A DNA stretch of 64,000 nucleotides from NCBI RefSeq assembly GCF_023898315.1, contig NC_064614.1, positions 499,426,109-499,490,108 on the forward strand. The letters are read 5' to 3'. Below the pieces are notes generated by a model. That model searched no databases, was not told the origin of the DNA, and was given only the letters and a program-made list of their open reading frames with translations. The DNA comes from Schistocerca nitens. Taxonomy: Eukaryota > Arthropoda > Insecta > Orthoptera > Acrididae. The translations under genes were made by a program, and so were the position numbers. Below are positions 23,641 through 35,514 of this stretch, piece after piece. Position 1 is the first letter of the stretch, and each line of letters begins with the position of its first letter.

Positions 23641-23727
23641 AATGTAGATGGCCGGAAGGAGATCTGAACCACCGTCCTTCCGAGTGCAAATCCGTCTTCT
23701 TACGACAGTGGCACCTCACTCGGTCCT
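23640..23727 (-). repeat. SINE2-like tRNA head joined to R2
   Basis: On the minus strand: GGACCGAGTGAGGTGCCACTG, then a B-box-like GTGGTTCAGATCTCC. Downstream of the head the sequence is R2, not the SINE2 body. This resembles the head at 21240-21330. Confidence 0.6.
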
Positions 23728-23793
23728 TTCTTCAAGCGTATTTGCTTTGAACCACACACTAGCCGCAAATGTGCTGTAGCGGCAGCACTGCGT

Positions 23794-23809
23794 GAGAGAG
23801 AGAGAGAGA

Positions 23810-23843
<34 letters not shown>
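23794..23843. repeat. (GA)n microsatellite
   Basis: A GA run of about 50 bp with one G insertion near 23812. Confidence 0.96.
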
Positions 23844-23846
<3 letters not shown>

Positions 23847-24003
23847 GTGGTTGTTCCTTTCCCACGGCAGTGTACGTGCCGCTTGAAGCTTCCTCTCCCC
23901 CTCCCACCCCACCCTCTAAAAGAGTCAAGGACAAAGTATACAGGCTGAACTGAAATAGCGTGCCAACTGCGTAAGTTACTGTTCTTATTTTATTGAATTT
24001 ATA

Positions 24004-25022
24004 CACTGCCGGAAATGTTAGGACACCTCGAAAGACAACGTCGATTTTGATCCGATGACGACGTATGCCACCTTGGGGATAGTAGGCGTACTGATAACGG
24101 TTTCAACGTCCTCCACCAACATATAGCGTAGTGGCTTAGCTAGAAGAGTGCCACCTATATCAACTCATTAATAGGGAATGCTCACAGCCAGAAGGGTCAG
24201 TGCGGTGTTGTGGGGCTACAAACGGTCACACGTCTTGCCCATCTTCCATTCACGCCTCAGCATCGACGTGCACGGCTCAACTGGTACCGTCAGAGGAGCA
24301 CTTGGAAGATGGAATGACGCGCCGTGGTCGTCAGTGATGAAAGCAGATCCTGCCTGCACGCAGCTGATGGTCGTTTGCGAGTACGACGTAGACCTATTGA
24401 GCGCTGTCTCATAAAGGGCATTAGCCCAAAACACACACTGGACCCACCTCAGGTCTTATGATCTGAGCTGCGATAAGCTACAACGCTCGTGCACTTTTGG
24501 TATTTCTGGAGGGGATATTTAACAGCGCTCGGTACGTGCAGAATGTTGATATAGCCGTTCTTGCAACGGGAAGGTGATATGTTGTTCCAGCAAGACAATG
24601 CTCGCCCACACACAGCCCGTGGAGCTCAGTGCGCTCTGCAAAACGTGCAGCAGTTTCCCCGGCCAGTGCGATCTATGGACTTGTCTCGAATCGAGCACTT
24701 GTGGGATATGATGAGACGAGTGCGGCTCGTTAGCCAATAACTCTTACAAAACTACGAGAACAGGTTGAGCAGGCGTCGTATAACGTATCCCAGGACAGTA
24801 TTCGCCACCTGTATGATCGACTGGATGTCGCAGCCAGCGCCTGCATTGACCTCTTACTAATACGGATGTTTCAGCATGGGTCAATACCTGCTACCTCAGA
24901 ACAGCGTGTGCTATTGAACTGTAACTGTAATCATTTCATGTACTCCGTACGCACTGTTGCAACAATAAATCTTGAATGAATTGGAAACTTCTAGACGGGT
25001 GTACTAACTTTTTCCGGCAGTG
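24004..25022 (+). mobile_element. Tc1-like element, family CACTGCCGG, dead
   Basis: Inverted ends CACTGCCGGAAATGTTAGGA and CACTGCCGGAAAAAGTTAGT lie inside TA dinucleotides (24002-24003 and 25023-25024). At 1019 bp it is shorter than a full Tc1 element and has lost the N-terminal coding part. Confidence 0.93.
24330..24905 (+). pseudogene. Tc1-like transposase remnant (catalytic core)
   Basis: Three catalytic regions remain. The first Asp is in SDESRSCLHAADGRLRVRRR (GAT at 24336), the second in LFQQDNARPHTARGAQCALQ (GAC at 24594), and the Glu in MDLSRIEHLWD (GAG at 24693). The second Asp and the Glu lie in one frame with 32 residues between them. Stops and frameshifts lie between the first and second regions, and SPDLSP has become SMDLSR. 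The 3' part (CFSMGQYLLP) still resembles the usual end. It is inactive. Confidence 0.85.
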
Positions 25023-25129
25023 TAGAAATCGGAATACATTTAGGCTGTAGCACTCCGTCATGAGCCAAAAATGAGTTTATTATTCTGGTCCCGCGATGCA
25101 GGTCGTTGCAGATACTGTGCTTAGGTTCT

Positions 25130-26100
25130 AGTTGGCAACTGCCACAGAAACGTCACGCTTCCTTAGGATGGCGACCATCCTGGAACGCAGTGGCTCCGCA
25201 GTCGTGTGTCGTCCGCGCTGCTGTCCGCTCTCCAGTGGCAGTGTGGGCACAGCTGTGCCACTGATCGTGAGGCGGGCGGCGGCGGCGATCCGCGACTGCC
25301 TCCGCTTACGGACGGCCCCTCGGTTTCGCTTCTGCGCGCCCAGCGGGTCGGAACCGGAGCCTCTCCACTCTACTCGGCTGCACACAGCTTGCCGACAGCC
25401 AGTTACTAAGGCGGCGCTGCGTCTGTTGCCTGTGGGAGCACATGCTGACGTAACCTACGGCTTTTGTCAACTGTGGGTCTCATCGCTAATGTGCTGGAAA
25501 GGAGAGGCGGACTTTAATACATTCCAATGTATTACTCGGCGTATGTGGAGGCAGCCTTTGTGCCTCCCTCCCCTCCCTTCTTCCACTATGAGGATGGAAT
25601 TCTGACTTTTCGTCAAGGCGCTGATAACCACGATGTTGAGCGCCCCACATCCAAAATCATTAGCACTATCATCACCATAACCTGTTGCCATAGACGACAC
25701 AACGTAGCAGAACGTCGATAGAGATCAACTCTAATAAAACCATAAGGTTATTATTGACGAGTGGTCTCCGGGAATTACCCGTATAGCGCTATCGAAAATC
25801 AGGCTATACCAAATTTGGGTGGGTGAGGGCCAAAACTCCGGTGGCTTGTGCCAGAGGCCTTCGTATTGCCGGCCTGAGTAGTGTTCGCCTCGTCTCGAGC
25901 AATGTTACCGCTCTGGCGAGGGGGCACTGTGCAGATCCGACAACAACCACGAGTGCCTGGTGCTTGCTAGGCAGTGCGCTAGATACTGTTCTGGCATGCG
26001 GTAGAAATTGCTTTGCATTGACAGATCCAGAAGGAGCACCTCTGTCCACTGTGACTTCTGCCTCCAATACCCGCAGTGTCTACCGGATGTTAAACTCTAA
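25130..26100. other. GC-rich blocks (25130-25480, 25820-26080), no gene recognised
   Basis: A frame of 157 codons is open at 25132-25605, and 87-116-codon frames occur on both strands at 25804-26173. Their composition (Arg/Ala/Ser-rich) follows GC content and no domain is seen. They could be untranslated or promoter sequence, or an unrecognised repeat. Confidence 0.35.
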
Positions 26101-26123
26101 CCTTCCTTTCCATTTTGCTTTTT

Positions 26124-26125
<2 letters not shown>

Positions 26126-26166
<41 letters not shown>
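26126..26166. repeat. Poly(T) run, 41 nt
   Basis: On the minus strand this is a poly(A) tail-like run, so a minus-strand retroposed sequence could end here (body toward 26167 and above). I found no matching TSD. Confidence 0.9.
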
Positions 26167-26167
<1 letters not shown>

Positions 26168-26295
26168 TACTAGTGTAACAATTGTATTCCCTTGAGTGCT
26201 TCGAATAGTCGCAGCTCTAGGTCACAGAATTCGATAGAGTTCTCCTAATTCTTTCTTTCACTTTAGGTGATACGCTGCTTGCCAATTGCTAAGGA

Positions 26296-26544
26296 TATTG
26301 GAGGATATTAGTGCTTCACGTCCCCTCGACAACGAGGTCATTAGAGACGGAGCGCGAGCTCGGGTGAGGGAAGGATGGGGAAGGAAATCGGCCGTGCCCT
26401 TTCAAAGGAACCATCCCGGCATTTACCTGAAGCGATTTAGGGAAATCACGGAAAACCTAAATCAGGATGGCCGGAGACGGGATTGAACCGTCGTCCTCCC
26501 GAATGCGAGTCCAGTGTGCTAACCACTGCGCCACCTCGCTCGGT
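26296..26544 (-). repeat. SINE2b with 14-bp TSD
   Basis: The minus-strand head (GACCGAGCGAGGTGGCGCAG, GGTTCAATCCCGTCTCC) is typical SINE2. After the SINE2 middle (TTCCTTTGAAAGGGCACGGC) the tail changes to CTCTAATGACCTCGTTGTCG and AGTGAAGCACTAATATCC-like sequence. The TSD, CCAATTGCTAAGGA, is at 26282-26295 and 26545-26558. Confidence 0.94.
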
Positions 26545-26751
26545 CCAATTGCTAAGGAACAGAGACATTGATGGACAGGAATAACACCAGGCAATGATGG
26601 ACGACATGAAACAAAGTACAGACGTCATAGAGATTGTGTGGTATATTTATAACGAAAAAGGATACAGATTTCACCTCATGGGAAACCGGGATAATAGACG
26701 TTAATGTTTGACACAGATCAGAATCCGAACATAAAGTTCAATATCGGACAC

Positions 26752-27705
26752 TCAGTAAGGATAATGCCCTCCTCGAGCACTAATGCACATTTTGCACCTG
26801 CTATTCATGCTGGGTACCAAACTATTGAGGAATCCTTGGGGGATATTGTTCCACTCGTCTCTGAAGGCGATTTTCAGTTCTAGCACGGTTCAAGGACGGG
26901 ATGTTCTTCGAGAAACACCCCCACAAACCAAACATCATCATCTTTGAGAAACAACTCTACATCCCAGGTATGCCCTATAGGGTTTAGTTCCGGGGAGTAC
27001 GCAGACCATTCCATACGTTCAATATCTTCACTTTCCAGTATGTCTGACATCTCAGCGGTTTTGTAAGGACGGGCGTTGTCGTCCATAAACAGGAGGTCAG
27101 AACCTACTGTACCCCTAAACAGACGGCACGATCTAGAACTATCTCCTTGCAGTACAGCTGTGCTGTAACGGTACTTCGCGCCAACATACGCAGCGATGTT
27201 CGGCCATTCTGCATGGTGCCTGCCCACACCATAGCGCCTAGGCCGCACCGATGACATTCATGAACTTTCTGAGGTGTGTAACGTGTCTCACTCTCTCTCC
27301 ACACTAATTGGTCGCCAGGATCACTTGCCACAGTGAAGCAGGATTCGTCGGAGAACATCACTGGTTCACCGTTGCTAAGCCTAACCAAGGAACTCTTTCT
27401 CGACGATGGCGTGGTTGCAGTAGGATGCATTTTACAGGCTTCCGAGCCTACAAACCAGCGTGATTTAATCACCGCAATTTGGTTCTGGCAGAGACACGTG
27501 TACCGCTAGCGGTTGCAAAGTCTGTGGCGATCTTCCTGGGAGTGAGTTTTCTTTTCATTTTCGCCACTAGGGCTACGTATCGATTCTTTTGCGGTATGAT
27601 GGTCCGTCTACGACTACCAACATACTTTCGCGTGGCATTTCCACCGTCAGCGGCCTTTTTGAATCGTGAGGAGACACTTTCGAACATACCCATTACTGAG
27701 GCCAC
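26752..27705 (-). pseudogene. Tc1-like transposase, third family, dead
   Basis: Minus-strand blocks follow the Tc1 order: an N-terminal DNA-binding part from 27705 (MASVMGMFESVSSRFKKAAD), VMFSDESCF with the first Asp (about 27350), LLFMDDNARPYKT with the second (about 27090), and SPELNPIGHTWD, where the catalytic Glu is Gly. The C-terminus ends MCISARGGHYPY with a stop at 26752. At least two frameshifts separate the blocks. Loss of the Glu alone would abolish activity. Element ends were not located with confidence. Confidence 0.88.
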
Positions 27706-27762
27706 AGTAGTGACACCTTGACCGACTTCGAGGCGTCCATGGTCGGATGTTCTGTACCAATT

Positions 27763-27825
27763 GTCAGTTGTTCTTTAGCGATTGGCAGTTGTTCGTTAGC
27801 TAGTGTCAGTTGTTCACTAGCAAAT
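27763..27825. repeat. 21-bp tandem repeat, three units
   Basis: Units GTCAGTTGTTCTTTAGCGAT(T), GGCAGTTGTTCGTTAGCTAG(T) and GTCAGTTGTTCACTAGCAAA(T) are adjacent. A frame across them reads as a seven-residue repeat, but it is probably not coding. Confidence 0.85.
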
Positions 27826-28235
27826 CAGCAAGCAGTGTATTATGGAACATATGCATATCAACAAAGAGGCAATTACTGCACAGATCGTAAGATATTAATC
27901 ATTGTACTCAGATGTACTTCCTGAAAATACTATGAAACGCCGTGTTACCTTACACTAGTTCAGAAAATAAGTCACACCTCCCACGCTAAGACCACTGGCC
28001 AGTACCTTGAAGCTCTTTCTCTTGAATTAATCATCCACTTATTTTCCGAAATTGTAATCATTTGTTCATCTGTACATGTACATCACATCTACCGATTTCC
28101 GTCCCATTCCTATAATTTCTTCGTGGGGGGTCGAGGGGGCATTTGTTGTGCTTGAATGTATATAACTTACTTTTTGAAGTCCCCTCGTACTACTGCTACT
28201 GCTCCCGTCCAGTCTTTTACATCTGTGCTTTACTA

Positions 28236-29595
28236 CACTACTGGCCATTAAAATTGCTACACCAAGAAGAAACGCAGATGATAAACGGGTATTCATTAGT
28301 CAAAATATTATAACAGAACTGACATGTGATTCCATTTTCAAGCAATTTGGGTGCCTAGATCCTGAGAAATCTGTACCCAGAACAACCACCTCTGGTCGTA
28401 ATAACGGCCTTGATACGCCTGGGCATTGAGTCAAACAGAGCTTGGATGGCGTGTACAGGTACAGGTGCCCATGCAGCTTCAACGCGATACCACAGTTCAT
28501 CAAGAGTAGTGACTGGCGTATTGTGACGAGCCAGTTGCTCGGCCACCATTGACCAGACGTTTTCAATTGGTGAGAGATCTGGAGAATGTGCTGGCCAGGG
28601 CAGCAGTCGAACATTTTCTGTATCCGGAAAGGCCCGTACAGGACCTGCAACATGCGGTCGTGCATTATCCTGCTGAAATGTAGGGTTTCGCAGGGATCGA
28701 ATGAAGGGTAGAGCCACGGGTCGTAACTCATCTTAAATGTAACGTCCACTGTTCAAAATGCCGTCAATGCGAACAAGAGGTGACCGAGACGTGTAACCAA
28801 TGGCACCTCATACCATCACGCAGGGTCATACGCCAGTATGGCGATGACTAATACACGCTTCCAATGTGCGATCACCGCGATGTCGCCAAACACGGATGCG
28901 ACCATCAAGATGCTGTAAACAGAACCTGGATTCATCCGAAAAAATGACGTTTTGCCATCCTGTCTGTGATGCAGCGTCAAGGGTAACCGCAGCCATGGTC
29001 CGAGCTGATAGGCCATGCTGCTGCAAACGTCGTCGAACTGTTCGTGCAGATGGTTGTTGTCTTGCAAACTTCCCCATCTGTTGACTCAGGGATCGAGACG
29101 TGGCTGCACGATCCGTTACAGCCATGCGGATAAGATGCCTGTCATCTCGCTGCTAGTGAGACGAGGCCGTTGGGATCCAGCACGGCGTTCCGTATTACCC
29201 TCCTGAACTCACTGATTCCATATTCTGCTAACAGTCATTGGATCTCGACCAACGCGAGCAGTAATCTCGCGATACGACGAACCGCAATCGTGATAAGCTA
29301 CAATCCGACCTTTATCAAAGTTGGAAACGTGATGGTACGCATTTCTCCTCTTTACACGAGGCATGACAACGACGTTTCACCAGGCAACGCCGATCAACTG
29401 CTGTTTGCGTATGAGAAATCGGTTGGAAACTTTCCTCATGTCAGCACGTTTTAGGTGTCGCCACCGGCGCCAACCTTGTGTGAGTGCTCTGAAAAGCTAA
29501 TCATTTGCATACCACAGCATCCTCTTCGTGTCGGTTAAATTTCGCGTCTGTAGCACGTCATCTTCGTGGTGCAGCAACTTGAATGGCCAGAAGTG
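28236..29595 (-). mobile_element. Tc1-like element, family Tc1-a, copy 2 (dead)
   Basis: Left end CACTACTGGCCATTAAAAT follows TA (28234-28235). The right end, TTGAATGGCCAGAAGTG, precedes TA (29596-29597). Length is 1360 bp. Confidence 0.95.
28355..29364 (-). pseudogene. Tc1-a transposase with a 43-bp deletion
   Basis: The start codon is at 29364 (MPRVKRRNAYHHVSNF). The N-terminal helix-turn-helix region, FSDESRF, QQDNARPHVAG and SPDLSPIENVW are all recognisable, with DD34E spacing. Relative to the sister copies about 43 bp are missing near 28960, just before the first catalytic Asp, which shifts the frame. A second break lies between the middle (28826-29125) and C-terminal (28355-28717) blocks. 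It is inactive; the damage differs from that in the other two copies. Confidence 0.92.
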
Positions 29596-29739
29596 TAAAC
29601 GTCTTAAACAACCTGAAACTCTGAAGGAACATATCTTCAGCATTTTCAACGCCTCAGAAATCAAATATAATGTAGATGCCTTAGATATTTCCTGACAAAC
29701 AAGGTCCATAGCATTCCATACGTCGTGCTTCACTTGCAG

Positions 29740-30290
29740 ATTGTCAATGGCCGTACCGAGATGAATTCACCGTTGCCGTCGAATCAGCGAAGCTAAGCAC
29801 CGTCGAGAGTGACCAGTTATTGTATTGATGCTGTTTACAATTGTCCATTTGCCTTTACAGCAGAGGTGACAGGAGGGATGGTGACCCAAAGTTCCTTATC
29901 ACCAGTGTTTGCACAAGGTCCTACATTAAATTCCAAACTGTTGCGCAGTGCCTCATGCAGCGAGGGCAAGTGACACTGTTGATGGTAAGCTGTCCGTCAG
30001 ATGGTGACGATAAGCTCAGGGGTTCCCTTCGTGCTATTCGAGAGCCACCGGCTTTCATCCTCGCCCTTCTCTCTTCATCTCCAACACGAACATGGCACTA
30101 TACCACACACACACACACCATTGTAATCACCGACATGTGACACATACGCTCCTCCACACACCTCTCATTCTTCGCGAAGGAAAGGTGCCTGCGGGTATGG
30201 AAAATAGGGAAAACTTTTCCAACTAGGCGGCTGACTGAACCTGCCCTTCGCGGTCTCCCAGCCATACATGCCATACGATTTTACTTTTAC
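29740..30290. repeat. Possible repeat with 5S-like start
   Basis: The stretch GCGAAGCTAAGCACCGTCGA followed by GTGACCAG (about 29788-29815) recalls the 5S rRNA internal promoter (A box ... GGGTGACC). The following 450 bp resembles, from memory, a dispersed grasshopper repeat. The match is too short to be firm. Confidence 0.3.
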
Positions 30291-30299
30291 TTTACTCGC

Positions 30300-31880
30300 T
30301 AATCCGTATTTTGCTTCAACACATACTACAAGTTTCTTATTGCATGGTGTGACTCCTATTTTCTTTAACTATTTCAATCTAAAAGTTGTCACGCTATTTC
30401 TGACTGTAGAGTTGCTAAAGAAACTGTAACCTACAAATACGTACAGTGGCGCAAGTAGTAATGGAGAAAATCCAAGGAGGTGGCCGCCGGCCGATCGGGT
30501 TGTGCATAGGAACGCCTTACTGTTGCAGTGTTCGCGAAGTTACTGTTCGCAAATGATAGCTCGCGCACTTTTGAGGGCGTCTTCCGTACCTCTGGCATTG
30601 GCACTACACGCAGATTATGTAACTTGAGGTTTTGTGAGCCTGTATTCAGATCGTTTGCTTTTCACATGCGCCGACAGCCACGGCGTTGAGCGCCCGTAAG
30701 CTTCACACGCACACACACACACACACACACACACTAAAACGCACTCTTCTGTTTTTCACCTGTCGAGGGAGGTAGATTCGTGAAAAAGTGCGTGCTGATA
30801 GGCGAAAGCTAAATTTCACAACATGCCACGAACGCTTGATTGTGGTATTTAATAAAAAGGATACTATGTAACACTTCAGTATCACCGTTGATTAGTCTGT
30901 ATTCAGTCAGTCTATGTTTCCGCCGTTCTTAACGTTTTCACTTGCAACTCATGAACTTCAATCACGCTCGCAAGGGAGGTGTGTGACCTCGAATGTTCAG
31001 AACCTCACTGTCAATGGAAATAGTATCGATAAAACACTATCTGGATACATATCTCTGATTTTAATTCTATATTTATGATAACATTAACCGAATTCAGCAA
31101 CATTTATTTCAAACCCCCTAATTAATATTCGTAATTTGTTCACTTTCGTACATTTGCAACAAAAATCGTCTAGTGGAAGAACCTTTTACTTCGTTTCAAA
31201 ATTCTACATGAATTATTGGGTTTCTGTTCACACTCGAACGATACCAGTAAAAGAGGGAGACGTAAACGATGTCTCGCTGTTCTCAAGCTCGCTTTTAGCG
31301 ACCGCTGATACCCAACGTATACAGTGTTATTAATATGGTACGGCGTACAGCCTAAGTGAAAAATCCGTTGCATCATCACAGCATATAGTTCGCTAGTCGT
31401 CTTAACATGAAAAAAAAAGCTTTGCGAATATTCATGATACTACTGACTTTTCTCGCATGCTAAGTACTGTTGACAAGGCAACATTTTTGTACGTATTCTT
31501 TCTTTTTCATGGTTTCCAAAGATCCACCCATGTGACCTTCGTTATGGTGCAAAAATATGTGTGTGGTTCTGTGACGAAAATAAGATGGTTTTGTTCTTAA
31601 TTTTTAATTAATCGTCATTACTTGTATTGTACTCACTGTTGCACGCAATCTCATTGAATCATATCAGGTTATTCACTTGTGTCATTGCGCTAAACTTAAC
31701 GAATTTCTCCAAAACTTTAATAATATATATTTTTCTTTCTTTAGTCTGCAACTGATTAAATTAACAAAAAAAAAGAATGCGGTATTGAAAATATTTATTG
31801 CACAAGAATTGTTAAGATAAGTAGGTAACATTGTTCTTTATTGAACTTGATTAAATAACTGTCTATGACAAACAAATACT
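30300..31880. other. AT-rich spacer; (CA)n at 30703-30734
   Basis: A CA microsatellite of about 32 bp lies at 30703-30734. Otherwise only short AT-rich frames are present and nothing is recognised. Confidence 0.5.
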
Positions 31881-31884
31881 CTAT

Positions 31885-32630
31885 GTGACACTATGTTCTC
31901 GAAACTTCAACAAAAGCCCGTAGCGAGCTACTGAGCGTCTGTCCTGCAGAGTCTTCCACTGGAGTTTATCTATCATCTCCGTAACGCTTTCGCGGTTACT
32001 AAATGATCCTGTAACGAAGCTCGCTGCTCTTCGTTCGATCTTCTCTGTCTCTTCTATCAACCCTATCTGCTACGGATCCCACACTGGTGAGCAGTATCCA
32101 AGTAGTGGGCGAACAAGTGTACTGTAACCTACTTCCTTTGTTTTCGGACTGCATTTTCCTTAGGATTCTTCCAGTGAATCTCAGTCTGGCATCTGCTTTA
32201 CCGACGATTAATTTTATATGGTCATTCCATTTTAAATCACTCCTAATACGTACTCGTAGATAATTTATGGGATTAACTGCTTCCAGTTGCTGACCTGCTA
32301 TATTGTAGCTAAATGATAAGGGATCTTTCTTTCTATGTATTCGCAACACATTACACTTGTCTACATTGAGATTCAATTGCCATTCCCTGCACCATGCGTC
32401 AATTCGCTCCAGATCCTCCTGCATTTCAGTGCAATTTACCATTGTTACAACTTCTCGATATACCACAGCATCATCCACAGAAAGCCTCAGTGAACTTCCG
32501 ATGTTATCCACAAGGTCATTTATGTATATTGGGAATAGCAACGGTCCTACGACATTCCCCTGCGGCATACCTGAAATCACTCTGACTTCCAAGATAACGA
32601 ACTTCGTGTAATGTTGTTCTAGTTAATAGA
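31885..32630 (-). pseudogene. LINE reverse transcriptase, 5'-truncated (jockey/CR1-like)
   Basis: On the minus strand, RT motifs appear in order: GMPQGNVVGPLLFPIYINDL, then LSVDDAVVY (catalytic FADD changed to SVDD), WCREWQLNLNVDKC, and a YLRV(R)-type thumb start. At about 32140 the frame shifts; RPLLGYCSPVWDP, RRAASFVTG and LQDRRSVARYGLLLKF follow in another frame to about 31885. The protein's first half (endonuclease and RT N-terminus) is missing, the usual result of 5' truncation. The clade call is from motif style only. Confidence 0.88.
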
Positions 32631-32736
32631 TTCCATCTTCGGATTGTGATTTCGTAATGCCTGCAAAATATCCATTCATGACCGACATCAGCTTCGCATT
32701 GCTGTCAAATCCTTATCAAGCCACATTATTCTTTTA

Positions 32737-34194
32737 TAAAATGAGGGACTGAATGGAAGGACAATGGTGCCAAACAAATATGGTGAACAGAGCCGATGTC
32801 ACACTGGCAAAGGAACTTTGTGGGCAGATTCATTCTTTCGATGAAGGTCGGTATCCTTTACCTATTTTCCCTTTGGTATCGATACCCCTTGTCACGTATT
32901 TTTCATCCTGTTGGTATGGAAGGCTTGGTATATATCAAGTATTTTTTTTACCCCTTGCAAGGTATTCAGTAACAGAATCCCTTATAAATCTCGGAAACCT
33001 CTGTGTGTAATCTTTGTAGCAGATGAAGTCAACTTCGGCTATAGAAGAGAGAACTGCCTGGGTTACTGTTCCGTTTTCCGCGTGAATTGGTAAAATAACA
33101 TTTCATGCATGATAACAAATTGGCGCTCAAAATCCCTTGAAGCTTTACAGTACTAAACAAATGAAACTGCGTTCTAAATCTGTAGGGAAGTGGGGATTGT
33201 GCGTCAGTTTAATGATATATTTCACATCAAATCGGAAACTGACACAAACAAGATGTCGGTGCTCCTTGACGTGCGGCAGAGAGACGTAGCACGGCGGCGA
33301 GCGGTAGTCCGCCACGGGCCATTGGCCATCCCTCAACTTCTGTTGCAGAATGGTCCATCGAGCCGCGTGCTCTACCGTGACCAGATATTCAGCCCCACAC
33401 ATTTACCGGCCCTTAATGGGTACGTACCGCTTTGTAATAGGACTGTTCCCCTGCCTTCTCTTGTGGGTGCACAGACGGAACTGATCTTCAATAATGCCAA
33501 GGAATGGACAGCTGGAATGAAACGTGGGCGAACCCTTCTTGACGATAATCCACGTAAGTGTACCCAATAACTGCGTCAACGAATGATGTAATAGAAAAAA
33601 GGCACGACCGGTTGTTGTTATACGAAGTAGCTGAACGCAAAGACATATGAAAAAAAAAAGAGTGAGGAACATTTTAAACGAAAAATTAAGCAAGAGAAAT
33701 ATGTATAAAAGATGTGTGCCGCATAAATTGAAGGCTGATCAAAAGCAAAATGAATACTAATTTTCAGGTGTATTCGTACCGTTCTGCTAAAGAGTTCAAA
33801 GGATTTTGAACGCCAATTTGTTACCATACATGACTTATTAATTTACCAATTCACGCCCAAAACGAAACAGCAATCCACGCAGTTTTCTCTTCTGTAGCCG
33901 AAGTTGATTTCATCTTCTAGAAAGATTACACACAGAGTTTTCCGAGATTTATAAGGGATTCTGTTACTGAACACCTTGCAAGGGGTAAAAATAATACTTG
34001 ATATATACCAAGCTTCCATACCAACAGGATGAAAAATACGTGACAAGGGGTATCGATTCCAAAGGGAAAAAAGGTAAAGGATACCGACCTTCATCGAAAG
34101 AATTAATTTGCCCACAAAGTTGCTTTGCCAGTGGGGCATCGACTCTGTTCACCATATTTGGCACCATTGTCCCTCCATTCAGTCCCTCATTAAA
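32737..34194. repeat. Long inverted repeat, ~400-bp arms, 652-bp spacer
   Basis: The left arm (32737-33141) and right arm (33794-34194) are inverted copies with few mismatches; for example, ATGAGGGACTGAATGGA near the outer left end matches TCCATTCAGTCCCTCAT on the right. The spacer has a plus-strand frame (33190-33570) whose end, KEWTAGMKRGRTLLDDNPRK, weakly recalls the mariner linker RGRTSxxDDPRSGRP. No flanking TA or TSD could be fixed. Confidence 0.85.
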
Positions 34195-35514
34195 AAAAAA
34201 GAAAGATGTTGCTGTGCGCACTCTTGTTGCTCTTGGATGTTTCCCAACGTCATCTGGGCACGTTTCATAAGGTCGTCTTCTCAGTCTTTCGTTATCTCAT
34301 AGAATCCACCATAAGGACTTCCTTTAACCATTTACGATCCATTCACTCTTAATTCTATACTTCCTTGACTTGGCAGTAGTTCAGTTTTGAAAGCTTTATT
34401 TAGTTCAACAAAAACGGTCCTACATTTCTACTCTGTCCACACAGTAGTTCTCTGAAAAAACGTTTTGTTCTCTATCCACTGTAAAAGTTGTTGCATAGAA
34501 GTAGTATGTGGCAATATGTGCAACACAGACAGGACGGAACTTTGAAATAATGCGTTGGGTTTACGTTCCCATCTGCCATACATTTGCGAGTTGGCAAGAA
34601 TACTTACCTCTGTATACGTTCAGCTTCCCACTTCCGTAGCTATGGTCAATCGTTTAAATTACACTGTAACTGTAAACATAATGGCGTGGCACAATTTTCA
34701 CGTGTTTACACAAAGTGTCGACAAGATATTACGTTTTTTAATGAATTTTTAAGTCCCTTAATACGAGGGGTAGTAAAAGATGTAATTCCATCCTCAATAA
34801 AATAAAGTTACGTACTTAATTTGTGTCCTAGTACACAATGGAATCCCAGCGCCACAGTACTGTAGCATGCCAAACCAAAACGGTGCAGCCCGTTGATATA
34901 AAGTGGAGTATCATTGCGGTAATTCATTATCTGCATTTGAATGGCAACAACGCCGCAACAATCCATACTGTTTTAGTGGAAGTTTACGGCAGCAATGCAC
35001 CAAAATATGAGACAGTGGTTATATGGTGCACACGCTTCCAGTGTCATCTGAACTACGAAGAACGAAGATGCACACCATATCTCTATAAACAACAGCTAAT
35101 GCAAGAAACGTAGAGGCTCTGCTGGTCGAAAACGACAGTATCGCAATTGAGGCGACAATGGAAGAAGGAAAAGAAAACAGTTACGGACCAGTTTTTAAGT
35201 CTTGCACGACATTTTCAATATGTTAAAAGTCGCCGCCTACTGAGTTCTGCGAGTGGTCACACCCATTCAAAAAGCCCGTAGAACCGAGACAACAGTGGAA
35301 ATACTGCAGCCGTGTCAGTCCGTCCCAGATGTCTTCTTTAGCCTCCTTATCACATGGTCTACTGATGGGTGTACCTTTCTGATACCGAGAAAAAGGAGCA
35401 AAAGAAGCAATGAAACATGTAGATTCACCACCGCCGAAAAAGGCGAAGACCCACTAGTCATCGTGCAAGTTGATGCTGAGTGTGCTTTTTGGTCTGACAT
35501 AGCATGTGCTAATA

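Noticed and set aside
25132-25605. 157-codon GC-rich frame
   Set aside because: It has no domain, splice structure or codon pattern to support coding, and opposite-strand frames are equally open.
26126-26166. Poly(A)-tailed processed pseudogene on the minus strand
   Set aside because: The sequence beyond the run shows no recognisable gene and no TSD. It is kept only as a homopolymer.
33190-33570. 127-codon frame in the spacer of the long inverted repeat
   Set aside because: Only a short end segment weakly recalls a mariner linker. No catalytic motif is present, so no gene is called.
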